The notes beneath the pieces were generated by a model, which saw only the letters and a program-made list of their open reading frames with translations, ran no database searches and was not told the DNA's origin. A program made the position numbers and the translations under genes. A stretch of DNA of 64,000 bases from Echinometra lucunter (taxonomy: Eukaryota; Echinodermata; Echinoidea; Camarodonta; Echinometridae): positions 8,558,357-8,622,356 of the forward strand of contig CM057161.1 of the NCBI GenBank assembly GCA_029962745.1, written 5' to 3'. This document shows positions 33,576 to 45,591 of this stretch, piece after piece. Each line of letters begins with the position of its first letter. The first letter of the stretch is position 1.

Positions 33576-34233
33576 GGTTCAAGCTGCCTTGTACTGACAA
33601 CACCAAGCAGCATCTCGACCACAAGCTCCTTCCTTTTCTAGAGTTGGGCGACTTCCATAGAGACCACCAGTGGACATGATGGTCTCAAATACAGGGTGTC
33701 CCAAGGCTGCATCAAATTCTTCTGCAGTTGCAGCTGTCTCAACGTTTTTGATCTTGGCACGTATGTCATAATCTGCAACGTTATTTATGGAGACTGCAGT
33801 TTGGCATGTGGGGTTGACGATTCGCTGACACACACTCTCGCTGAAACATAGGGGGCCAGGTCCACTGTGAATTAGGCTCATTGAAATCAAGCTTCCCCAC
33901 ACTCTTTACAGGCCCTTTTGCAAACATGTCTGGTTGACCTCCAGGTGCAAACCATCTGAGTTGTTACAGAAGCAGCTATGTTGACACATTTGTTTCATGA
34001 GTAGTCAAAAAAAACTCCTTTCTTGGGCCGCCCAGGTCCACTGCACCTTCCCATGTGGGGTCATTTCCAGATATATGGATGATGATTTCGATTATTCCCT
34101 CTTTGTCGAAATTAGGGTGCTGAAATACTCTAGAATTGTTGATTTGCCGACCCTTTCCTGCATCGCTTCTTATCTCGTCTTGGAGATTACGTCTTTGTCC
34201 ACTAGAATGTGCATTTTCATCATCATCATCCAT
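33576..34233 (-). pseudogene. HECT-like fragment, unit 1
   Basis: Contains DPTWEGAVDLGGPRKEFF (start of a HECT ubiquitin-ligase domain; DLGGPRREFF is the family hallmark) and, in another frame, LCFSESVCQRIVNPTCQ. This unit lacks the 42 bases present in the other four, which joins the DEIRSDAGK and NFDKEGI segments in one frame. It has an extra A in the run near 34009-34016 that breaks the frame right after the HECT hallmark. Confidence 0.6.
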
Positions 34234-34685
34234 GTAAAGGTCTTCTCCATCAGTACCATATGGTGACGATGGCAGGAGCTGTGGAAGAGCTCTTCTCTTT
34301 TGGAGGCAAATGCACCTCTCACAAGATTTTCCAACCTCGGGGTGGGGAAGTCCATGTCTGGGCCAGGATGCGGTTAATCAATTGAAACGTCATCATCTTT
34401 ATCATTGGCAGTCCTGGCCGGAGTCGACCAAGAAAATGTCTACTCCTCTTTGGTCTCTTTTTAGACCCCTCCTCTGCTTCTGAGTGTTCAACAAGGAAGT
34501 CCATGATCACACTTGCATTAAGTGGTGATGGCCTCTTGCAAAATTGCTCCTCCCACAACTTGTTATTGAATAGATCAATCCCAGCGTCGCCAAGCCCTCT
34601 CTTAATCGGGCTAAACATGGTTCGAGCTGCCTTGTACTGACAGCACCAACCAGCATCTCGACCACAAGCTCCTTCCTCTCACGAG

Positions 34686-35606
34686 TTAGGTGATGGCCTC
34701 TTGCAAAATTGCTCCTCCCACAACTGCAGATAGCTTGTTATCGAGTAGATCAATCGAAGCGTCGCCAAGCCCTCTCTTAATTAGGCAAAGCATGGTTCGA
34801 GCTGTCTTGTACTGACAGCACCAAGCAGCATCTCGACCACAAGTTCCTTCCTTTTCTAGAGTTGGGCGACTGCCATAGAGACCACCAGTGGACATGATGG
34901 TCTCAAATACAGGGTGTCCCAAGGCTGCATCAAATTCTTCTGCAGTTGCAGCTTTCTCAACGTTTACGATCTTGGCACGTATGTCATAGTCTGCAACATT
35001 ATTTATGGAGACTGCAGTTTGGCATGTGGGGTTGACGATTCGCTGAAACACACTCTCGCTGAAACATAGGGGGCCAGGCCACTGTGAATTAGGCTCATTG
35101 AAATCAAGCTTCCCCACACTCTTTACAGGCCCTTTTGCAAACATGTCTGGTTGACCTCCAGGTGCAAACCATCTGAGTTGTTACAGAAGCAGCTATGTTG
35201 ACACATTTGCTTCATGAGTAGTCGAAAAAACTCCTTTCTTGGGCCGCCTAGGTCCACTGCACCCTCCCATGTGGGGTCATTTCCAGAAATATGGATGATG
35301 ATTTCAATTATTCCCTCTTTGTCGAAATTAGGGTGCTGAAATACTCTAGAATTCCTGCTCGTGGGTCCCCTGTAACCAGTGATGAGGTTTTTTGATTTGC
35401 CGACCCTTTCCTGCATCGCTTCTTATCTCGTCTTGGAGATTACGTCTTTGTCCACTAGAATGTGCATTTTCATCATCATCCTTGTAAAGGTCTTCTCCAT
35501 CAGTACCATATGGTGACAATGGCAGGATGCTCTGGAAGAGCTCTACTCTTTTGGAGGCAAATGCACCTCTCACGAGATTTTCCAACCTCGGGGTGGGGAA
35601 GTCCAT
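34686..35606 (-). pseudogene. HECT-like fragment, unit 2
   Basis: Same order: MDFPTPRLENLVRGAFASKR, the DPTWEGAVDLGGPRKEFF hallmark, then WPGPLCFSESVFQRIV. One base fewer near 35080 than the other units opens the longest frame here (35144-34686). Several shifts still separate the blocks. Catalytic HECT cysteine region not seen. Confidence 0.6.
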
Positions 35607-35945
35607 GTCTGGACCAGGATGCAGTTAATCAATTGAAACGTCATCATCTATCATTGGCAGTCCTGGCCGGAGTCGACCAAAAAAATGTCTACTCCTCTTT
35701 GGTCTCTTTTTAGACCCCTCCTCTGCTTCTGAGTGTTCAACAAGGAAGTCCATGATCACACTTGCATTAAGTGGTGATGGCCTCTTGCAAAATTGCTCCT
35801 CCCACAACTGCGAATAGCTTGTTATTGAATAGATCAATCCCAAGCGTCGCCAAGCCCTCTCTTAATCGGGCTAAACATGGTTCGAGCTGCCTTGTACTGA
35901 CAGCACCAACCAGCATCTCGACCACAAGCTCCTTCCTCTCACGAG

Positions 35946-36867
35946 TTAGGTGATGGCCTCTTGCAAAATTGTTCCTTTCACAACTGCAGATAGCTTGTTA
36001 TCGAGTAGATCAATCCAAGCGTCGCCAAGCCCTCTCTTAATTAGGCAAAGCATGGTTCGAGCTGCCTTGTACTGACAGCACCAAGCAGCATCTCGACCAC
36101 AAGCTCCTTCCTTTTCTAGAGTTGGGCGACTGCCATGGAGACCACCAGTGGACATGATGGTCTCAAATACAGGGTGTCCCAAGGCTGCATCAAATTCTTC
36201 TGCAGTTGCAGCTTTCTCAACGTTTACGATCTTGGCACGTATGTCATAGTCTGCAACATTATTTATGGAGACTGCAGTTTGGCATGTGGGGTTGACGATT
36301 CGCTGAAACACACTCTCGCTGAAACATAGGGGGCCAGGTCCACTGTGAATTAGGCTCATTGAAATCAAGCTTCCCCACACTCTTTACAGGCCCTTTTGCA
36401 AACATGTCTGGTTGACCTCCATGTGCAAACCATCTGAGTTGTTACAGAAGCAGCTATGTTGACACATTTGCTTCATGAGTAGTCGAAAAAACTCCTTTCT
36501 TGGGCCGCCTAGGTCCACTGCACCCTCCCATGTGGGGTCATTTCCAGAAATATGGATGATGATTTCGATTATTCCCTCTTTGTCGAAATTAGGGTGCTGA
36601 AATACTCCAGAATTCCTGCTCGTGGGTCCCCTGTAACCAGTGATGAGGTTTGTTGATTTGCCGAACCTTTCCTGCATCGCTTCTTATCTCGTCTTGGAGA
36701 TTACGTCTTTGTCCACTAGAATGTGCATTTTCATCATCATCCTTGTAAAGGTCTTCTCCATCAGTACCATATGGTGACAATGGCAGGATGCTCTGGAAGA
36801 GCTCTACTCTTTTGGAGGCAAATGCACCTCTCACGAGATTTTCCAACCTCGGGGTGGGGAAGTCCAT
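35946..36867 (-). pseudogene. HECT-like fragment, unit 3
   Basis: Blocks as in unit 2. Its frames (for example 36380-35946 and 36677-36384) translate identically to those of unit 4, 1261 bases away. Confidence 0.6.
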
Positions 36868-37206
36868 GTCTGGACCAGGATGCAGTTAATCAATTGAAAC
36901 GTCATCATCTATCATTGGCAGTCCTGGCCGGAGTCGACCAAAAAAATGTCTACTCCTCTTTGGTCTCTTTTTAGACCCCTCCTCTGCTTCTGAGTGTTCA
37001 ACAAGGAAGTCCATGATCACACTTGCATTAAGTGGTGATGGCCTCTTGCAAAATTGCTCCTCCCACAACTGCGAATAGCTTGTTATTGAATAGATCAATC
37101 CCAAGCGTCGCCAAGCCCTCTCTTAATCGGGCTAAACATGGTTCGAGCTGCCTTGTACTGACAGCACCAACCAGCATCTCGACCACAAGCTCCTTCCTCT
37201 CACGAG

Positions 37207-38095
37207 TTAGGTGATGGCCTCTTGCAAAATTGTTCCTTTCACAACTGCAGATAGCTTGTTATCGAGTAGATCAATCCAAGCGTCGCCAAGCCCTCTCTTA
37301 ATTAGGCAAAGCATGGTTCGAGCTGCCTTGTACTGACAGCACCAAGCAGCATCTCGACCACAAGCTCCTTCCTTTTCTAGAGTTGGGCGACTGCCATGGA
37401 GACCACCAGTGGACATGATGGTCTCAAATACAGGGTGTCCCAAGGCTGCATCAAATTCTTCTGCAGTTGCAGCTTTCTCAACGTTTACGATCTTGGCACG
37501 TATGTCATAGTCTGCAACATTATTTATGGAGACTGCAGTTTGGCATGTGGGGTTGACGATTCGCTGAAACACACTCTCGCTGAAACATAGGGGGCCAGGT
37601 CCACTGTGAATTAGGCTCATTGAAATCAAGCTTCCCCACACTCTTTACAGGCCCTTTTGCAAACATGTCTGGTTGACCTCCATGTGCAAACCATCTGAGT
37701 TGTTACAGAAGCAGCTATGTTGACACATTTGCTTCATGAGTAGTCGAAAAAACTCCTTTCTTGGGCCGCCTAGGTCCACTGCACCCTCCCATGTGGGGTC
37801 ATTTCCAGAAATATGGATGATGATTTCGATTATTCCCTCTTTGTCGAAATTAGGGTGCTGAAATACTCCAGAATTCCTGCTCGTGGGTCCCCTGTAACCA
37901 GTGATGAGGTTTGTTGATTTGCCGAACCTTTCCTGCATCGCTTCTTATCTCGTCTTGGAGATTACGTCTTTGTCCACTAGAATGTGCATTTTCATCATCA
38001 TCCTTGTAAAGGTCTTCTCCATCAGTACCATATGGTGACAATGGCAGGATGCTCTGGAAGAGCTCTACTCTTTTGGAGGCAAATGCACCTCTCAC
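37207..38095 (-). pseudogene. HECT-like fragment, unit 4
   Basis: Indistinguishable from unit 3 over most of its length, so the duplication is very recent, gene-converted, or an assembly artefact. A single T for A change at about 38106 removes the downstream ATG-linked frame start. Confidence 0.6.
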
Positions 38096-38467
38096 GAGAT
38101 TTTCCTACCTCGGGGTGGGGAAGTCCATGTCTGGACCAGGATGCGGTTAATCAATTGAAACGTCATCATCTATCATTGGCAGTCCTGGCCGGAGTCGACC
38201 AAAAAAATGTCTACTCCTCTTTGGTCTCTTTTTAGACCCCTCCTCTGCTTCTGAGTGTTCAACAAGGAAGTCCGTGATCACACTTGCATTAAGTGGTGAT
38301 GGCCTCTTGCAAAATTGCTCCTCCCACAACTGCGAATAGCTTGTTATTGAATAGATCAATCCCAAGCGTCGCCAAGCCCTCTCTTAATCGGGCTAAACAT
38401 GGTTCGAGCTGCCTTGTACTGACAGCACCAACCAGCATCTAGACCACAAGCTCCTTCCTCTCACGAG

Positions 38468-39389
38468 TTAGGTGATGGCCTCTTGCAAAATTGTTCCTCC
38501 CACAACTGCAGATAGCTTGTTATCGAGTAGATCAATCGAAGCGTCGCCAAGCCCTCTCTTAATTAGGCAAAGCATGGTTCGAGCTGCCTTGTACTGACAA
38601 CACCAAGCAGCATCTCGACCACAAGCTCCTTCCTTTTCTAGAGTTGGGCGACTGCCATAGAGACCACCAGTGGACATGATGGTCTCAAATACAGGGTGTC
38701 CCAAGGCTGCATCAAATTCTTCTGCAGTTGCAGCTTTCTCAACGTTTACGATCTTGGCACGTATGTCATAGTCTGCAACGTTATTTATGGAGACTGCAGT
38801 TTGGCATGTGGGGTTGACGATTAGCTGAAACACACTCTCGCTGAAACATAGGGGGCCAGGTCCACTGTGAATTAGGCTCATTGAAATCAAGCTTCCCCAC
38901 ACTCTTTACAGGCCCTTTTGCAAACATGTCTGGTTGACCTCCATGTGCAAACCATCTGAGTTGTTACAGAAGCAGCTATGTTGACACATTTGTTTCATGA
39001 GTAGTCGAAAAAACTCCTTTCTTGGGCCGCCTAGGTCCACTGCACCCTCCCATGTGGGGTCATTTCCAGAAATATGGATGATGATTTTGATTATTCCCTC
39101 TTTGTCGAAATTAGGGTGCTGAAATACTCTAGAATTCCTGCTCGTGGGTCCCCTGTAACCAGTGATGAGGTTTGTTGATTTGCCGAACCTTTCCTGCATC
39201 GCTTCTTATCTCGTCTTGGAGATTACGTCTTTGTCCAATAGAATGTGCATTTTCATCATCATCCTTGTAAAGGTCTTCTCCATCAGTACCATATGGTGAC
39301 AATGGCAGGATGCTCTGGAAGAGCTCTACTCTTTTGGAGGCAAATGCACCTCTCACGAGATTTTCCAACCTCGGGGTGGGGAAGTCCAT
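38468..39389 (-). pseudogene. HECT-like fragment, unit 5
   Basis: Last complete unit; small differences from units 3 and 4 (for example LIVNPTCQ for RIVNPTCQ, and IKIIIHISG for IEIIIHISG). Confidence 0.6.
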
Positions 39390-39535
39390 GTCTGGACCAG
39401 GATGCGGTTAATCAATTGAAACGTCATCATCTTTATCATTGGCAGTCCTGGCCGGAGTCCACCAAGAAAATGTCTACTCCTTTTTGGTCTCTTTTTAGAC
39501 CCCTCCTCTGCTTCTGAGTGTTCAACAAGGAAGCC

Positions 39536-40290
39536 CATGTAGTCCGGCAGCCAAACATGGATTTTGTGCCTAAGGTTGCATTTGAATGTTATAGTTTTTT
39601 TTTTAAATTGTTCAGACCTTTTATTTTTTAACAATCCACATGCTGTGAGCTCTGTCAGCATAAGTAAGTTGAGATATATGCGAAAAATAAAAAATGGCCG
39701 CCGGCAGCCATCTTGGATTTTCCGTTTACCTGCTTTAAACATCCCTAGATTGTTCAAAATTGGGAATTAAGGTTTTTTTCGGGATGGAGAATCCAAATCT
39801 GCGGTTAGTTTGAGGATATGACTATGTTTGATGTCTTAATATAAAATGGCAGCTAATTTTCAAGATGGTGCCCCCAGCTGTCTATTTGTACATGTACATT
39901 ATATGCAATATTGCATTGAAAATCAAGTAGAAAATAGATTAAATATGATTATCTTTCTTTCTGCAAGGATATCTAGAAACACAAAACAACAAGTGTAATG
40001 GGGATGGGGGAGGGGAGGGGGGGGGATAGCCTCCTTCCCAAGCACCCACACCCACACACACACACACTTTACACTATGGAGGAAAAGCAAATGATTTTCC
40101 TTTTTGCAGCTGAAAAAAAAAATATATGTGTACTCACATGTCTATATCAGGAATTTGAGACTCGGAAATGAGTTATGAAATTCATTTATTAAGCATTTAA
40201 GTGTACTGTAACACTAATTACAGAAGAAACATACACTTTTTAAAATATTTCTTGATATTTTCAAGGCTAAAACATCATTTTCCTAACTAA
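39536..40290. other. Spacer after the array, no gene seen
   Basis: Low-complexity AT-rich DNA with repeated phrases of the kind AAAATGGCxGCC (39690-39870), a G-run at 40002-40024 and (CA)n near 40045-40068. No coding support. Confidence 0.4.
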
Positions 40291-40659
40291 TTTGAGTACG
40301 TACCTCCCATTATATGTATCATTGTCTACTAAAAAACACTACAAATTTTATTCAATGATATCATTTTCACTAACCTTTCTCTCGATATTGCTGCCAGTCG
40401 TTCGGACCTATCTTTGTTTGATCAATGTCATCGTGGAGGGTGCTGTAGATCTAGCTGTACATACTGACGTAAAGAATCCAGAAGTTGAACTTGTGTGAGT
40501 TGTGGTTGGCAAAACCTGGGAAGATGGGGGAACATAAAGATGAGGACACCGGCATGCTAATGCTAGTAGTGGTCCTGGTACTGGTACTGGTTGTGGTGGT
40601 ACAAGTTGTTGTACTTGCAGTTGTGCAACTTCTAAGTGAGACTGAGGTATTCTTGTACT

Positions 40660-40959
40660 CTAAGGCAGGTTGAGGTTGTGGCAGATTGAACGTATCAGTT
40701 TTGATTGGCAACTTGCAAAATTAGTCTCTGATCTTCTCGAAGTCGAGCAAAACGCTAAAAGGCACAGCTGTCTTAATGGACGGGACTTCAAGAAATGTCC
40801 ACTACAAATGTGTACTGTGTTCGTAACAAATTTTACCCACTGTTTCCGGGTAGCTGGTGGTGCCTGGAAAACGTTGAACTCCTGGCCAAACTCTCCTCTT
40901 CCTGTCACGTTGCTGCATTTCCCAACCATACAATGCCTTCCAGTTGCTCTCTTCGACAT
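40660..40959 (-). CDS. THAP-domain protein, partial
   Basis: From the ATG at 40959 the frame reads MSKRATGRHCMVGKCSN, then FNVFQAPPATRKQWVKFV and HICSGHF. The spacing Cys-x4-Cys-x36-Cys-x2-His, the Trp and the proline block match the THAP zinc finger (C2CH), a DNA-binding domain found in chromatin proteins and P-type transposases. The domain-closing AVPTIF-like motif is not clear and the frame ends soon after, so this may be a first exon or a decayed copy. Downstream exons were not identified. Confidence 0.6.
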   Translation of the reverse strand: MSKRATGRHCMVGKCSNVTGRGEFGQEFNVFQAPPATRKQWVKFVTNTVHICSGHFLKSRPLRQLCLLAFCSTSRRSETNFASCQSKLIRSICHNLNLP

Positions 40960-41264
40960 TATGAATTTGTTTTCATAGTTGAAAAATGAAAAAATATGGA
41001 GAATGGGCCTACCTGTCGTCTGATTTACACCAATTTTTCCAACAACATGCATCACATCAATTTATCACTGCACACAGACTGAATGCACACACACTGTCTA
41101 CTATATACTAACTAGTGTTCATATGATGACGTCATGGTTTTTTTTACAGCGCTGACTTATAGTCGTCAAAACAATTTTCGCCTAAAAACTTAGATTTTTG
41201 CTTATATCTCCTCCAGAAAAGTATTTCTTTCTAAAAATGTTATATATTTGGTATACTTGCATTA

Positions 41265-41427
41265 CAGTGGAAACTCAGTATAACGAGGTCCTTGGGCCCA
41301 TCAAAACTACCTTGTTATGAAGGAATCTTGTTATATCAGGGTTAAAAACAATAGCATATAAAGAGCTGGGACTGGAAAATTACCTTGTTATATCAGGAAT
41401 ATTATTATATCAGATCTCTTTCCACTG
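41265..41427. mobile_element. 163-bp Tigger/pogo-like MITE
   Basis: Starts CAGTGGAAACTCAGTATAAC and ends TCTTTCCACTG, flanked by TA on each side. Contains repeated CTTGTTAT(A/G) motifs characteristic of Tigger ends. Confidence 0.75.
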
Positions 41428-41459
41428 TATGTGCTTTCAAATGATGTAGATATTACTCT

Positions 41460-42250
41460 GTTCGGACCTGATCTTTAGATATGCTAATTTATGCACATTT
41501 TTCGAAGAGCACTAAAAATGTTTCTTCTCCTTCATTTGTCGACCGATTTTGATTTTTTTTTGGTTCCATATGGTAGAGCTACGAGAGGTACACTGAACTT
41601 CTACATGGAATTTCGACATTTATCTAAAAAATAATCTGTGCTAATTTATGCAAAATTTATTCAAAAATCACAAAAAATGCTTCTTCTCCTTCATTTGTCG
41701 ACTGATTTTGAATTTTTGGTTTCATCTGGTAGACCTACATGAGATACACCAAAGTTCTGCGCAGAATTTTGAAATTTCGTGTAGTAAATTATTTATGCTA
41801 ATTCATGCAAAATTTATTCAAAAATCACAAAAAAAAAATGCTTCTCCTTCATTTGTCGACCGATTTGGATTTTTCTTGTTTCGTCTGGTAGAGCTACATG
41901 AGGTTCACTGAACTTTTGCACAGAATTTCGACATTTTGTCTAGAAAATTATGTATGTTAATTTATTCAAAATTCATTCGAAAAAATCACCAAAAAAATGC
42001 TTCTTCTTCTTCATTTGTTGACCAATTTTGATTTCTGTTGTTTCATCTGGTAGAGCTACATGAGGTTAACCGAATTTCTACACAGAATTGTGAAATTTTG
42101 TCTCAAACATTATTTTTGCTAATTTATGCTGCTAATTTATGCGAATTTTATTTGGAAATCACAAAAACTGCTTCTTCTCCCTAATTTGCGGACCTATTTT
42201 GAGGGGGGGTTTTTTTGGGTTCACTTGGTAGAGCAACATGAGCTACACGG
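41460..42250. repeat. About five diverged ~160-bp tandem repeats
   Basis: The phrase TTCTTCTCCTTCATTTGTCG recurs near 41521, 41681, 41841, 42001 and 42171, each followed by a GATTTTGATTT-like stretch, TGGTAGAGCTACATGAG and GCTAATTTATGCAAA. Spacing is about 160 bases. Confidence 0.8.
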
Positions 42251-42266
42251 AACTTATATATTCATT

Positions 42267-42656
42267 ACAGTGTCAACTTGGTGAAAAAATTTTTAGGACT
42301 TTGCTTTGAGCAACATTTATCTTTTTTTACCTTGCTGGATTGCTGGATAGAGCATATTTTCCTCATTATAATAACACCAAGACCATCAAATTTGGTTGAA
42401 AACTTGATTTTATGAGTAATTTCTTAATGACAGTCATTTTCGGGATTTGCCATTAATTTGTCATTGGGCCTCAAATTTAGGGAAATTGGGCAAATCCCTA
42501 AGATGGCATTCCATAAACATTTACTCATGAAATAAAATTTGATGATCTTGGTGTTAATATTATGGGGGAAAAAGATGCTCTATCCAGCAAGGTGAAAAAA
42601 AGATAACTTTTGATCAGAGCGAAATCCTGAATGAAAAAATGGACTGTGTCTACTGT
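42267..42656. mobile_element. Foldback element with ~75-bp arms
   Basis: Left arm starts ACAGTGTCAACTTGGTGAAA and contains TACCTTGCTGGAT and GATAGAGCAT; the right arm contains ATGCTCTATCCAGCAAGGT and ends CTGTGTCTACTGT. Internal arms also pair (ACACCAAGACCATCAAATTT with AAATTTGATGATCTTGGTGT). Confidence 0.7.
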
Positions 42657-43209
42657 TCCGTTTTTTGTGGGCCACCTGGTATTGCAACAGATAGGCTACA
42701 ACTTATTAACATGGCGTACGGTGTCTTGCAGAAGTAATGCTTGTTTAATGAAAGAATGATTGCTTGACTAGGACGTAGCTGTTTCCACTTTACTTTATTG
42801 TTACAAGCTCTCGGCCATATGCCTTTGTCAGGTACTGTACAATATTATTCAAAAAGAGAGAAAATATATTTGTAGAAGAAAATATAGAGAGGAAAAAAAA
42901 TATATGTATCATAATAGATTTCAAAGTGATCAGAATTCAGTTCTTAGACCGATAAAAAGGTGAATGTTGGTTTTCAACACCAATATTAATTCTACAAAAA
43001 AGAAAATAAGTGTAAATAATAAATCTTATATTTACCTGTACTGCTGTGGGTAGTGCTTGTTCTGTTGTAGTGGAATTTGAATGTGTATGTGTGAGTGATG
43101 GGTTTGTTGTTATTTATGTTGATTTAATAATCATTTGATCATGATTGTTGATCCGTGAGGTGCCCAAAGTTCAATGCTCAGCAGACCCAACCACAGACAC
43201 ATGAAGTTA

Positions 43210-43436
43210 AATAGAGTAGTTTTCTATGTACAGACAAATTAATCCATGAGTATTTATGTGTATTTACACATATCCACATACATATATTTTTATCTGAATA
43301 CACTTGTATATAAATATGCATGTATATACTTAGTTAAATGAGTAGTTTTCTACAAACAAATCAATCCATGAGTATATACATACATTTACACATATCCTTA
43401 TACATATATTTTCATGCAAATGTATGTGTACATACT
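43210..43436. repeat. Two tandem ~115-bp units
   Basis: Both contain GAGTAGTTTTCTA, AATCCATGAGTAT and TTTACACATATCC followed by a TACATATATTTT stretch. Confidence 0.6.
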
Positions 43437-45168
43437 AATGAAACATAATGAGAGTACTCTGCAGGGGGGAGGGGGAGGGGAGGAAGTATACAAATTCAAA
43501 TTCAAATTTTATTGAGTTGTAATCTATACAAATTGGATTATTCTCAGTTTTTTTTTCACAAACATCAACAAAAATTTTACAAAATATAAAAAGAACAAAG
43601 TATAACATAAATAGCAAAGTATACCAGGATTTTCACAAAAACATAACAGAATATAACAAAATGTAACTGAATATGATAGATATATACTAGAATATGCCAC
43701 AATATATTCAAGTAAAACATTTTTAAAGTATATGACAAAACAAAAAACAAAAAAAAACCAAAAAAAGCAGCCAAATCCCGCATAAGTGGTATCCACTCTC
43801 TTTAAATTTTATGGACCAAGGTTAGAAAAAATTATTTAAAAAAAACAAAAACAAAAACAAAAACAAAGAACAAACAAAAACAAAAAACACTTATAGAAAA
43901 ATAAAATATAAAATAATCGCAGTGATATCATATGATAAAATACATTAATTATCATAAATCCCACACAATGGAGTGAAAGAAGAACAAATACCACTAGCTC
44001 AAGATCCCCCAACCCCTTCTTGTAGGCACCCACTTCCAATTAATTAATACCATTACAAACAAAGAAGAGGTGAAGAGAGAGGGTAACTTACCACATAATA
44101 AGTCCCTGACCCAATTTAAATTACCTATAGCGGGTTCAGCCCTCCCCCCCCCCCCTGGGAGCAAGCTGTTCAAATTTATGATTTATTGTTTTCTATTAGT
44201 TCCAATCGTTTATCGTACATACGGCTTATTGCAGGTATCATTATTGAGTTTATATCGCTTTCAGCGTTTGACATCAAAAATTTGAATTTCTCGTCTTGTT
44301 TAAATATTGACAATCCATCGCAAATAGGTAAAAGAGTAAGTAGGGGGGTGAAGGGGGGGGGGGGGTCTGCATACACACGTACAAATAAGCACACATATTG
44401 CAGTGACTAAAGTTACGGGTCTACATTTATTCCATGTGGATGTAGTGTTTTGAGATTTGCCATCCAAAAGGATTCTCTGAGCATGATTGTGTCGTGTGAA
44501 GTTTTATGGATCATATCTATACCTGTAATGTTTGCATTGTGTACGGAATGGAGAAGGAGGTTGAAATGTGCTGCATATGGTAGCTTCTTTAGTTGGTTTC
44601 TTATTTCTGATCTAGTGTTGTTGAATCGGATGTAGATTGTTGTTTCAGTTTTCCAAGAAATCCAGAAAAATATGGAAACAAAATCGCCTCCTGTACTGCG
44701 TGTAAGTTCACCATGATAAGCTGTTCTGTGTTTTTAGACAAAAATCAGCTGTTTTTATCAGCTGTTGTTAGTCCTGTCGCAAACTTTGACCCGAAATGTT
44801 CGATATCTCTAAATATACTCTGCAAGGGAGGGCTCTGTTATCTCAAGTTGCATCATCCCCAAAATCTAAAGCAAGATTGGAGTGGCACTTGGAGACATGT
44901 TTCCCGGTGATGATGATGGTTGATTGGAATCTACATTTGCAGTTTGGACAAATCATTCTTGAGGAAAAAGCTACTTAGCAACGTGAACTGTTGGAATGTT
45001 GGTACAACATCTTTCTTTAAATAAGTTGGTGACTTCATTCTCATGCCATGGCCTGTACATTTGTACGTGAGTTGTCTCATAATCTAGATCGAAAATGACC
45101 ACTGCGTAAAGGAATTCTCTTGTATGTCCTTGTCTTTGAAATCAAATTTCCTCTTCCAGCTTATAAAG
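43437..45168. other. Repeat-rich stretch, no gene recognised
   Basis: Holds an A-rich (CAAAAA)n run at 43835-43890, a LINE/SINE-like tail with repeated CAAATT units (43492-43515), C and G runs at 44143-44156 and 44343-44366, and a CTGTCGCAAACTTTGACCCG phrase at 44774 of the type seen in retroelement ends. None of the open frames here resembles a family. Confidence 0.4.
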
Positions 45169-45174
45169 TCAATG

Positions 45175-45250
45175 CATTGATTGATTGGTTGATTGATTGA
45201 TTTTATTTGCCAAGCCTCCAAAACACAACAATGGATATATAAATCGAAGA
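45175..45250 (-). repeat. (GATT)n-tailed retroelement end
   Basis: A GATT/GATTG run at 45178-45202 followed by TTTTATTTGCCAAGCCTCCA resembles a LINE 3' tail in minus orientation. The long minus-strand frame over 45169-45672 is low-complexity and not a gene. Confidence 0.4.
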
Positions 45251-45591
45251 ATAACAGATCTGTAAGCTTGACCAGGATAACCCACGAAAGCTCGAAAGCT
45301 TATTTCCAGTGGGGTCCTCGATATATATGAACAAAATAATAAGTTAAAATCGTGATATTTACACGCAGAATAATAATCAGGAATGATAATTATATAATGA
45401 TAGTAATGATAATTTATACAAGAAGAATATGAAGGAGAAAAGTGAAAGAAGAAAAATAAGAACAAGAAGAAGTAGAGAAAAAGAAAATACGAGAAGTAGA
45501 ATAGGAATAAAAAGGGAAAAAAGGAGGGCGTAATAGCAATGAATACGTTGAATCTTTCAAAAACGTACAAAACCATACAGTCAACTTCGCC

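Larger units (their letters stand above)
33080..39535 (-). repeat. Tandem array of five ~1.26-kb units with HECT-domain fragments
   Basis: Using the GTTGACGATT site as a marker, units recur at 33813, 35031, 36291, 37552 and 38813, giving spacings of 1218, 1260, 1261 and 1261. The left edge (33080-33400) has extra partial copies, and the right edge stops abruptly near 39535. The short first spacing reflects loss of about 42 bases in the first unit (near 34135). The 1261-base period is not a multiple of three, so the array is not one long repeated protein. Within each unit there are two related half-copies of the segment reading IKRGLGDAWIDLLDNKL. Confidence 0.9.

Noticed and set aside
33080..39535. 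CRISPR-like or protein-repeat array
   Set aside because: Units are 1.26 kb with no short repeat-spacer pattern, and the unit length is not a multiple of three. The DNA is clearly animal.
40451..40711. Thr-rich minus-strand frame next to the THAP domain
   Set aside because: Low-complexity Thr/Ser translation of a GT-rich repeat; no clear splice link to the THAP frame, so not joined to it.
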